DNA from: Chloroflexota bacterium
Lineage (GTDB): Bacteria > Chloroflexota > Limnocylindria > Limnocylindrales > CSP1-4
Assembly: GCA_021789355.1 (NCBI GenBank)
Contig: JAJYJR010000483.1
Location: 1 to 5,005, forward strand
Length of the DNA: 5,005 bases
Direction: 5' to 3'
Below the pieces are notes generated by a model. The model made no database searches and was not told where the DNA came from. It worked only from the letters and a program-made list of their open reading frames with translations. This document shows, one piece after another, positions 1 to 4,522 of the stretch (position 1 is the first letter of the stretch; each line of letters opens with the position of its first letter). Made by a program: the position numbers and the translations under genes.

Positions 1-425
1 ACCGAGAGCACCCCGCTGATCGACAGCCCAGTCGCCGACGCGATCTCGGCCGCCTGCGCCCTGGCGTCGGCGAGAGCGGCCGCGAGGGCGGTCTGCTGCG
101 CGGCGGCGCGGCCCGACCCGTCGCTCCGCATGTCCGCCTGCCCGACGCCGGTCACCACGATGGTGTGGTCGGGCGCGATCCCCGGAGAGCCCGGGAAGTA
201 CGGGTAGGCGATGGCGGTGCCCGACGACGCCACCGACGCCCCAATCGTCGCCACCGGTGCCGCAGCGGGTGCCCCGATGGCGGCGCCACCCGAGGGGGGA
301 CTCGGCGCGGCCGAGGGTGTCGTGGCGGCCGCCCGGCCCGGCTGGGCCAGGCCCGCACCCACGAGCAGCCCCACGGCGAGGCCGAGGGCCGCCCCTGTCC
401 CAAGGAAGCGTGACGTGCTGGACAT
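1..425 (-). CDS. Secreted SIMPL (DUF541)-like protein, N-terminal part, cut by window edge
   Basis: An open frame of 141 complete codons runs from ATG at 425 to the left window edge, so the C-terminus is missing. Residues 1-34 look like a Sec signal peptide: Arg6, a hydrophobic core at about 7-27 and a likely Ala-rich cleavage region near 32-34. Residues 35-85 are a low-complexity Ala/Pro/Gly/Ser linker. From 86 the sequence reads D-H-T-I-V-V-T-G-V-G-Q-A, like the opening strand of SIMPL domains. It is followed by an Ala-rich helix with A-D-A-R-A-Q-A-A-E-I-A and G-L-S-I-S-G-V-L-S-V, like the family's conserved helix-then-strand. SIMPL proteins are exported or envelope-associated and mostly of unknown function. 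The start is supported by AGGAG 8 bases upstream. The gene is divergent from the exporter operon. The reading frame and secretion are well supported; the family call is by motif resemblance on a partial domain. Confidence 0.72.
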   Translation of the reverse strand, partial: MSSTSRFLGTGAALGLAVGLLVGAGLAQPGRAAATTPSAAPSPPSGGAAIGAPAAAPVATIGASVASSGTAIAYPYFPGSPGIAPDHTIVVTGVGQADMRSDGSGRAAAQQTALAAALADARAQAAEIASATGLSISGVLS

Positions 426-433
426 GGCTGGTG

Positions 434-438
434 CTCCT
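434..438 (-). promoter_or_regulatory. Ribosome binding site of the SIMPL-like gene
   Basis: On the minus strand AGGAG lies 8 bases before the ATG at 425. This is a consensus spacing and fixes the start codon of the secreted protein. Confidence 0.75.
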
Positions 439-496
439 GTGCGGCAGGCTCGACCCCGTGCAGTGCCTGCAGTCAGCCAGACGGTCCACCGCGTCC

Positions 497-600
497 ACTG
501 GTTCCCGTGTGCCCCCGGCCGTCGGCTGTCTCCAGCGACGGCAGGAGAACTGGTTCCCGTGTGCCCCCGGCCTCGGCCGTCACCAGGGACGGGCGGGAGA
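497..600. repeat. Two tandem imperfect copies of a 52-bp unit
   Basis: Copy 1 is 497-548 and copy 2 is 549-600, directly abutting. The first 24 bases of each copy are identical (497-520 and 549-572). The remaining 28 are similar when small indels are allowed. Each copy contains a hairpin in its second half. Copy 1 pairs 518-524 with 536-542 (7 bp, plus an inner 3-bp CTG/CAG helix closing a TCTC loop). Copy 2 pairs 577-581 with 588-592. The conserved 24 bases contain TTCCCGTGTGCCCCC on the plus strand. The repeat starts 71 bases upstream of the SIMPL-like start codon on its transcript strand. It could be a duplicated regulatory site, a tandem RNA element or a simple local duplication. Confidence 0.8.
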
Positions 601-610
601 AGGCGACCCG

Positions 611-640
611 GCACCCAGGCGTGGGGTGCGCATCCCTGGG
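611..640 (-). other. Pair of mutually exclusive hairpins
   Basis: GCACCC at 611-616 can pair with GGGTGC at 624-629 (loop of 7). CCCAGG at 614-619 can pair with CCTGGG at 635-640 (loop of 15). Both stems are perfect 6-bp helices and they share bases, so only one can form at a time. This lies upstream of the tandem repeat on the transcript strand of the SIMPL-like gene. In such GC-rich DNA, chance stems of this length are common. Confidence 0.35.
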
Positions 641-850
641 ATCGCGGACTCCGACCGCGCCCACGGACCCTCCGGATGCGGGTGGCCGCGGCAGGGTGGC
701 AGGAGCTTGACCCCGGCGCGCGCCGGCTCAGTGCTTCCGCCAACCGGCACGGACGACTGGCCGGCGGCCGCCACGAGGCAGGCGGTCGTGGCACTCTCGA
801 TGGCGCTCGTGCCTGCCGTGCGGGCGTACCTGGCCGACACGCCGACCGTG

Positions 851-1101
851 GATCACGCGCGATCCGGCTTGCTCAACCTCTCCCAGGCGGCGAGCGGGGT
901 GTCACGGGCTCGGCCGCCGCGGCTCTCGCGCACTGCGCCGTGAGTGCATCGTCCACACGTCCTGCGCATCGGCGATGTGACCATCAAGAGTGTGGCGCAG
1001 CCCGACGGGACGCGGCGCTCATCTCGTGGCTGGCCTCCGACTACGCTTGGGACGTGAGCGGGACGGTGATCGCGGCCGACAGTGGGTGGACCGGCGGCTG
1101 A
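851..1101 (+). pseudogene. Eroded short-chain dehydrogenase/reductase (SDR), C-terminal remains
   Basis: The last 30 codons (1009-1101, stop TGA) read D-A-A-L-I-S-W-L-A-S-D, then V-S-G-T-V-I-A-A-D-S-G-W-T-G-G. This matches the standard SDR ending, where the consensus is an A-A-x-x-x-x-L-A-S-D helix followed by x-x-G-x-x-x-x-V-D-G-G. Upstream, in a different frame, 851-899 reads R-S-G-L-L-N-L-S-Q-A, resembling the helix that follows the catalytic Tyr-x3-Lys. The Tyr and Lys themselves are not there. The same frame has a stop at 941-943 and later L-R-I-G-D (962-976), resembling the segment before the final helix. The frames change between about 985 and 1009. The distance from the first piece to the end is some 25 codons shorter than in intact SDRs, and no Rossmann GxxxGxG segment is seen. 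The C-terminal match is good; the upstream pieces are tentative. Confidence 0.55.
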
Positions 1102-1109
1102 GCCGGTCC
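1088..1109 (+). terminator. Hairpin over the SDR stop codon, terminator-like without a T-tract
   Basis: GGACCGGC (1088-1095) pairs perfectly with GCCGGTCC (1102-1109) around a 6-base loop that includes the TGA stop. No T-run follows. It may be the old transcription end of the SDR gene or insulation ahead of the exporter operon. Confidence 0.4.
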
Positions 1110-1143
1110 GCCACGTCGCCATGCGAAGGTGTCGTCACCGTCC

Positions 1144-1181
1144 GAGCCGCTTGCCTACCAACGGCTCTTGCTCGCCGAGCA
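1144..1181 (+). other. Two adjacent short hairpins upstream of the exporter operon
   Basis: GAGCCG at 1144-1149 pairs with CGGCTC at 1162-1167 (loop of 12). TGCTC at 1169-1173 pairs with GAGCA at 1177-1181 (loop of 3). They end 4 bases before the proposed -35 element, so they could be an upstream terminator or, as DNA, an operator. No regulator gene is nearby. Confidence 0.3.
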
Positions 1182-1184
1182 GGC

Positions 1185-1214
1185 TTGAGCGGAGCATTCG
1201 GGGTTGGGTACGGT
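1185..1214 (+). promoter_or_regulatory. Possible sigma-70-type promoter of the exporter operon
   Basis: TTGAGC at 1185-1190 and TACGGT at 1209-1214 are separated by 18 bases, a fair match to actinobacterial -35/-10 hexamers. Transcription would start near 1221, giving a leader of about 64 bases before the ATPase gene. This is the best pair in the 183-base gap but remains a prediction. Confidence 0.35.
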
Positions 1215-1270
1215 CGCGAGGCGGCGCCGAAACCGTGGCCTGAGCGCGCAGGCCGCAGCCGCGATCGCCC

Positions 1271-1277
1271 GGGAAGG
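1271..1277 (+). promoter_or_regulatory. Ribosome binding site of the ABC ATPase gene
   Basis: GGGAAGG ends 7 bases before the ATG at 1285 and favours that start over the upstream in-frame TTG at 1204, which would add 27 Arg/Ala-rich residues outside the normal ABC fold. Confidence 0.65.
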
Positions 1278-1284
1278 TGGAGGG

Positions 1285-2292
1285 ATGGTCGCGACAGCGC
1301 CGACCGAGAGCGTCCCGCGTGCGTCGACGGAACCGGTGAGACAGCGCGATGATACCGGCGCCCTGCGCATCGACTGTCTGACCAAGGTCTACGGCCGCGA
1401 CTTCCGCGCCAACGACGCGATCACGTTGCGAGTCGATCCGGGCGAGGTGTACGGGCTGCTCGGCCCGAACGGGGCCGGCAAGACGACGCTGGTCAAACAG
1501 GTCATCGGCCTCCTCAAGCCGACGGGAGGCACGATTCGGCTAGGCCAGTTCGACCTCGTCGCCGACCCCGGCATCGCCCGACAGCTGTGCTCCTACCTGC
1601 CGCAGGCGCAGATGCCGATCACCTCTCTTCGAGTGCGCGAGGCGATCGAGCTGACGGGCCTCATTCGGGGCGGAGATGGGCCAACGGTGCGTCGCCGGGC
1701 CGATGCCTTGATCGACGCCCTGGAGCTGGGTAATTGGCGCCAGACGCTCGGGGCACGGCTTTCCGGCGGGGTGCGCCGTCTCGTGGGTTTTGCCATGGTG
1801 ACCGTCTGGCCTGGCCGGGTGGTCATTCTCGATGAGCCCACCAACGATGTCGACCCGCTGCGGCGCCGCCTGCTGTGGAATCTGGTCCGGCGACTTGGCG
1901 ATGACGGCGCGGCCGTTCTTCTCGTCACCCACAACGTCCTCGAAGCGGAGAAGGCGGTCGATCGCCTCGCGGTCATCGACCACGGTCGTCTGCTGGCCGA
2001 GGGCACCCCCTCGTCGATGAAGACGGAGGATCGCGATCGGCTCCGACTCAGCGTGATGCTGCGGCCGGACGCGGAGACCCCGCCGATGCCGCCGTTCGTG
2101 TGTTGCCACGCCCGGTCCGGGCACCACCTCACGTGCGAGATCGAGGAAGACGACGCGGCGACATCGATCGCCTGGGCCCAGCACCTGATGGCCGATGACG
2201 TCGCCGAAGAGTACGCGCTCGGTGCGACGACGCTCGAGGATGTCTACATCCGACTGACCGGCGCCGCGGCGCTCGACGAACCGGCGACATGA
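1285..2292 (+). CDS. ABC transporter ATP-binding protein of an ABC-2-type exporter
   Basis: This 335-residue nucleotide-binding subunit hydrolyses ATP at the inner face of the membrane to drive the two permeases encoded next. All core motifs are visible. Walker A G-P-N-G-A-G-K-T-T is at 60-68, the Q-loop glutamine is Q107 and the signature L-S-G-G-V is at 159-163. Walker B V-V-I-L-D-E is at 179-184 with catalytic E184, the D-loop N-D-V-D is at 187-190 and the switch histidine is H216. The first 26 residues are a polar extension before the ABC fold. After the ATPase core, residues about 235-335 form the C-terminal domain common in exporters of this class, ending T-L-E-D-V-Y-I-R-L-T-G. This layout is that of the CcmA/DrrA-like group serving ABC-2 permeases. 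The signature has Val where Gln or Met is usual. The stop overlaps the next gene's ATG (ATGA), so translation is coupled. Substrate unknown; drugs, peptides or lipids are all possible for this group. Confidence 0.93.
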   Translation: MVATAPTESVPRASTEPVRQRDDTGALRIDCLTKVYGRDFRANDAITLRVDPGEVYGLLGPNGAGKTTLVKQVIGLLKPTGGTIRLGQFDLVADPGIARQLCSYLPQAQMPITSLRVREAIELTGLIRGGDGPTVRRRADALIDALELGNWRQTLGARLSGGVRRLVGFAMVTVWPGRVVILDEPTNDVDPLRRRLLWNLVRRLGDDGAAVLLVTHNVLEAEKAVDRLAVIDHGRLLAEGTPSSMKTEDRDRLRLSVMLRPDAETPPMPPFVCCHARSGHHLTCEIEEDDAATSIAWAQHLMADDVAEEYALGATTLEDVYIRLTGAAALDEPAT

Positions 2293-3089
2293 CGTCAGCG
2301 CAGTTGACGGGCACCATCGCGAGCCAGTGGGTGCCCCGGTCGGGACCGGCCTACTGGGCGAGCTCTCTCGTCGTGAATCTCCGATGGGAGCTGGCCAGCC
2401 TGCGCCTCCACCTGCCGATCATCATCGCGATCCAGGTGGTGGCCGGGGCCGGATTCGTGTTCATGATCAGCCTGCTGGTGCCGGGTGACCCGCCGCCTGC
2501 GGCCGTTCAGTATCTCGCGGCCGGCATCCCGGTTCTCAACCTTTACATCCTCGGGCTGATGTTCGGTCCGCAGTGGGTGGCCGAGCGGCGTGTCTCGGAC
2601 ACCTATGACGCGATGCAGACCCTGCCCGGTCCGCGCAGCGCTGCGGCGGCGGCCTGGTATGTCGTGACCCTCCTGGCGGGCGTGCCCGGGATGCTGGCGA
2701 CGCTCGTCGCCGCGGAGTGGCGCTACCACGTCGACTTCGCGATCTCGCTTGCGGTCGTGCCGGCGGTGCTGCTGGTCGTTGGTGCCGGGACGATGCTCGG
2801 CTACGCGATTGCCCACGGCATCCGTGAGCCGACGATCGCCCGGATCGGCGTGCAGGCCCTCAACATGTTCGTCGTCGGCTTCACACCGACGATGTTTCCT
2901 GCCGACCGGTTGCCCGACTGGCTGAGGTCGGTCAACGTCGTCCTCCCCTTCGAGCACATGTCGGCCATCCTGCGGGCCTCGCTCACGAGCCAGCCGGTCG
3001 ACGGGCTCGCCGCCTCGTATGCGATCGTGATCGCCTGGGTCGGCGTCTCTGCCCTGCTCGCGGGCCGCGCGGTCACGCGACGAGGGTGA
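2289..3089 (+). CDS. ABC-2-type transporter permease, first of a paralogous pair
   Basis: This 266-residue protein would sit in the cytoplasmic membrane. Hydrophobic segments at about 42-64, 74-93, 117-141, 150-172, 184-203 and 240-260 give the six-span plan of ABC-2 permeases, after a cytoplasmic N-terminus of about 40 residues. Between spans 2 and 3, the stretch around T-Y-D-A-M-Q-T-L-P-G-P-R (105-116) is the cytoplasmic loop that in ABC-2 permeases precedes a small conserved L-P-x-x-R. A-H-G-I-R-E-P (175-181) follows span 4 and V-L-P-F-x-H-M (218-224) lies before span 6. Both recur in the next gene at matching places, so the two proteins are homologous along most of their length. The start is the ATG inside ATGA; there is no strong Shine-Dalgarno, consistent with coupling to the ATPase gene. 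The family is assigned from topology, motifs and context; the cargo is not known. Confidence 0.88.
   Translation: MTSAQLTGTIASQWVPRSGPAYWASSLVVNLRWELASLRLHLPIIIAIQVVAGAGFVFMISLLVPGDPPPAAVQYLAAGIPVLNLYILGLMFGPQWVAERRVSDTYDAMQTLPGPRSAAAAAWYVVTLLAGVPGMLATLVAAEWRYHVDFAISLAVVPAVLLVVGAGTMLGYAIAHGIREPTIARIGVQALNMFVVGFTPTMFPADRLPDWLRSVNVVLPFEHMSAILRASLTSQPVDGLAASYAIVIAWVGVSALLAGRAVTRRG
3082..3086 (+). promoter_or_regulatory. Ribosome binding site deciding the start of the second permease
   Basis: GAGGG, located in the last codons of the first permease, stands 8 bases before ATG at 3095. An in-frame GTG at 3086, overlapping the preceding stop as GTGA, would use no such site and add only three residues. 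The ATG is therefore preferred. Confidence 0.6.
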
Positions 3090-3094
3090 GCCCG

Positions 3095-3832
3095 ATGTCT
3101 GCGGCCCGATCCTATGGTCTGATGCTCCGATTCGATCTGGCGAGCGCCCGCGCGTGGCTGCCCTTCCTGGTCGGGATGCAGCTCCTGCTCGGCGTCGGCT
3201 CAGCCGTCATGTACGGGTTCTACATCCCCAATCTCACGAAGGCCGGTGCGCTCTTCATCGTCACGGGAGCGCCGACGATCGCCCTGGTGCCGATCGGGAT
3301 GATGCTGCTGCCGATGCAGATCGGGCTCCAGAAGACCGGCCGGACCTTCGATTTCGTGTGGTCCCTGCCGGTGTCACGAGCAGTCACTGTCGCCTCGACC
3401 CTGACCGTGTACACGCTCCTGGCGCTGCCCGGGATCGCGGTGACGCTCGTCCTGGCCAGCCTGCGCTACGGCGTGGAGCTGTCGGTCTCGCCGAGCATCG
3501 TGCCCGCGGTCGTCCTGGCCTCGTTGATGTCGGCCTCGGTCGGAATGGCGCTCGCCCATGGGATCCGAGAACCGGTCATCACGGGCCTGTTGACGAACCT
3601 CCTCGTGTTCGTCGCGATGATGTTCGCCCCGATCGCGATGCCGATCCAGAACTTCCCGGGCTGGCTGGCCGCGATCCATCGGGTGCTGCCCCTGTACCAC
3701 ATGGGGGTGGTGGTCCGGGCGGGCTTGTCCACCGGCCTCGTCACCGACGTATGGGCCTCGTATCTCGTGCTCGGGGCCTGGACGATCGTCGGCTGGGCGG
3801 TGGTCGCCTGGGTGATCGGGCGTCGGCGCTGA
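3095..3832 (+). CDS. ABC-2-type transporter permease, second of a paralogous pair
   Basis: This 245-residue integral membrane protein has hydrophobic segments near 21-42, 52-76, 97-122, 132-155, 162-183 and 219-241, the same six-span plan as the preceding permease. Shared landmarks are the loop R-T-F-D-F-V-W-S-L-P-V-S-R (83-95), A-H-G-I-R-E-P (154-160) directly after span 4, F-P-G-W-L (187-191) and V-L-P-L-Y-H-M (197-203). It lacks the roughly 20-residue N-terminal extension of its partner. Two related but diverged permeases beside one ATPase point to a heterodimeric pore over an ATPase homodimer (inference). The start codon is 5 bases past the previous stop with an overlapping ribosome binding site, so the three genes form one operon. 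It ends in a basic tail, G-R-R-R, and is followed by a hairpin. The substrate cannot be inferred. Confidence 0.88.
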   Translation: MSAARSYGLMLRFDLASARAWLPFLVGMQLLLGVGSAVMYGFYIPNLTKAGALFIVTGAPTIALVPIGMMLLPMQIGLQKTGRTFDFVWSLPVSRAVTVASTLTVYTLLALPGIAVTLVLASLRYGVELSVSPSIVPAVVLASLMSASVGMALAHGIREPVITGLLTNLLVFVAMMFAPIAMPIQNFPGWLAAIHRVLPLYHMGVVVRAGLSTGLVTDVWASYLVLGAWTIVGWAVVAWVIGRRR

Positions 3833-3841
3833 CACGAGCGT

Positions 3842-3879
3842 GCCGGCCTCGCGGGTGGCCCGGCGCGAGACCGGCCGGC
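3842..3879 (+). terminator. Strong GC hairpin after the exporter operon
   Basis: The left arm (3842-3853) pairs with 3864-3869 and 3874-3879, giving two 6-bp helices separated by a 4-base bulge around a 10-base loop. It starts 10 bases after the last operon stop. A second hairpin follows, CAACCC 3889-3894 with GGGTTG 3904-3909. Neither has a T-tract, as is usual for actinobacterial terminators; either could also be an mRNA 3' stabiliser. Confidence 0.5.
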
Positions 3880-3970
3880 GCGGTCGAGCAACCCCGCGAG
3901 CACGGGTTGGCTGAGTGGCGGGCGGCGGCTTTGAGCAGGCCAGAGGCCGATTGGGTCGGGTCGCGGGCAC

Positions 3971-4198
3971 GCCCTCGACCTGCCCGATCCGGATCCAGCC
4001 GACTCGCCCGCTGAGATCCGCAGGCTCGATCTGATGAACGCGTTGCGACGTCTGTCGCCCGAGGACCGATACCGAATTGCCCTGCGCTACGGTGCGGACC
4101 TCGAGTCGGTCGAGATCGGTCGGACACGCCGCCGCTGTCGTCCTCCTGCCACATCTCAGGCCCACGCGCAGCGGGGGCTCGGCCGGACATTTCGGTGA
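3971..4198 (+). pseudogene. Fragment of an ECF-type sigma factor, region 4 only
   Basis: The frame reads P-A-E-I-R-R-L-D-L-M-N-A-L-R-R-L (about 4007-4054), then S-P-E-D-R-Y-R-I-A-L-R-Y-G-A-D-L-E-S-V-E-I-G-R to 4123. This is the classic first part of sigma region 4 in ECF factors: A-L-x-x-L-P-x-E-D-R, then A-L-R-Y-x-x-D-L, then E-I-G. The second helix of the helix-turn-helix should follow, but the frame gives an unrelated Arg/Pro-rich tail to the stop at 4196-4198. In the frame that starts one base later, 4122-4160 reads G-H-A-A-A-V-V-L-L-P-H-L-R. That loosely resembles the missing recognition helix and suggests a frameshift near 4120. Region 2 (core and -10 binding) is not found upstream, where the frame has a stop at 3932-3934. 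An internal ATG at 4034 would give a 54-residue product, but without a credible ribosome binding site. Confidence 0.6.
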
Positions 4199-4274
4199 GA
4201 CGCGCCGAAGGACACCTCGGTCACGGGCCAGGTGCGCGCGTTCAGGCCCCGTGTGGCGTGCCCCTCCACCCTCG

Positions 4275-4283
4275 TGGTAGGTT
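4275..4283 (+). promoter_or_regulatory. Likely extended -10 promoter element of the tRNA gene
   Basis: TGGTAGGTT, an extended -10 (TGn followed by TAGGTT), lies 17 bases before the tRNA 5' end. No good -35 hexamer is present 17-18 bases further upstream. Confidence 0.45.
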
Positions 4284-4300
4284 GGGCGGGCACGACCCGG

Positions 4301-4376
4301 GCGGGAGTAGCTCAGTTGGCAGAGCGGCAGCCTTCCAAGCTGCATGTCGCGGGTTCGAGACCCGTCTCCCGCTCCA
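4301..4376 (+). tRNA. tRNA-Gly (anticodon TCC)
   Basis: A complete cloverleaf of 76 bases can be folded by eye. The acceptor arm is GCGGGAG (4301-4307) with CTCCCGC (4366-4372). The D stem is GCTC/GAGC. The anticodon stem GCAGC (4327-4331) with GCTGC (4339-4343) holds the loop CTTCCAA, with anticodon TCC at 4334-4336. The T arm has the loop TTCGAGA (4354-4360) and one G-T closing pair. The discriminator base is T4373 and CCA (4374-4376) is encoded. It decodes GGA and, by wobble, GGG. It stands alone, convergent with the beta-helix gene; no other tRNA is in the window. Confidence 0.97.
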
Positions 4377-4502
4377 CTCCCAGTTTCGTGCTCGGGACGA
4401 CACGATAGCTGGACGGCTGGCTTCCTCAGCAACCAGTCGATGCCGCCGCATCGCGCGCTACAACGCGGGGCGACACGCTGCCAGTGCTACCGCGCCGCCA
4501 TT

Positions 4503-4521
4503 GGACGCCGGTCCGGCGTTC
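4503..4521 (-). terminator. Hairpin just past the stop of the beta-helix gene
   Basis: On the minus strand, one base after the stop codon, an inverted repeat of 8 pairs (one of them G-T on the plus strand) closes a 3-base loop: ACGCCG 4505-4510 with CGGCGT 4514-4519, extended by two pairs. No T-tract follows. It may act as terminator toward the convergent tRNA gene. Confidence 0.45.
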
Positions 4522-4522
4522 G

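Larger units (their letters stand above)
426..850 (-). other. Gene-free region upstream of the SIMPL-like gene, possible structured leader
   Basis: I see no convincing gene in this stretch. Frames on either strand are open only because the GC content is high, and none gives a recognisable family or a start with a good ribosome binding site. It contains the 52-bp tandem duplication and several hairpins, described separately. One further inverted repeat pairs 772-783 with 811-820, with a 2-base bulge. A or T is so rare between about 440 and 730 that I could not place a convincing -10 element for the minus-strand gene. The promoter may therefore lie further upstream (above 730), which would make this a long 5' leader. 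I compared it mentally with c-di-AMP, cobalamin, c-di-GMP, glycine, TPP and guanidine-II riboswitch cores and found no complete match. Confidence 0.4.

Noticed and set aside
497..600. c-di-AMP (ydaO) riboswitch, suggested by GGGAACCAG on the minus strand in each repeat unit
   Set aside because: The other conserved parts, such as the GACAGCTAACCTCG-like 3' segment and the GGGTGAA element, are not present nearby.
497..600. Guanidine-II (mini-ykkC) tandem hairpins, suggested by ACGG in both repeat units
   Set aside because: ACGG is not in a hairpin loop; the flanking bases do not pair.
497..600. CRISPR array
   Set aside because: Only two abutting imperfect units, no separate unique spacers of regular length and no cas genes.
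580..840. Minus-strand 86-residue open frame starting with GTG upstream of the SIMPL-like gene
   Set aside because: No ribosome binding site of note, no recognisable domain, Pro/Gly/Arg-rich composition and overlap with the tandem repeat suggest non-coding sequence.
211..1101. Plus-strand open frame of about 296 codons across the SIMPL-like gene, the repeat and the SDR relic
   Set aside because: Its first part is antisense to a gene with signal peptide and ribosome binding site, and its middle has no family resemblance; only the last 30 codons (SDR C-terminus) are meaningful.
1540..2184. Long minus-strand open frame opposite the ATPase gene
   Set aside because: It is rich in Arg, Pro and His with no motif, and lies fully antisense to all ABC ATPase motifs; a GC-driven shadow frame.
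3154..4014. Plus-strand open frame of 286 codons overlapping the second permease in another frame
   Set aside because: It is Arg/Ala/Pro-rich and low in hydrophobics, with no recognisable domain, while the permease frame has membrane spans and motifs shared with its partner.
3374..4432. Long minus-strand open frame covering permease, sigma relic and tRNA
   Set aside because: It is antisense to a well-supported permease and to the tRNA; the stretch reading G-D-G-S-R-T-R-D near 4355-4375 is the familiar spurious translation of a tRNA complement.
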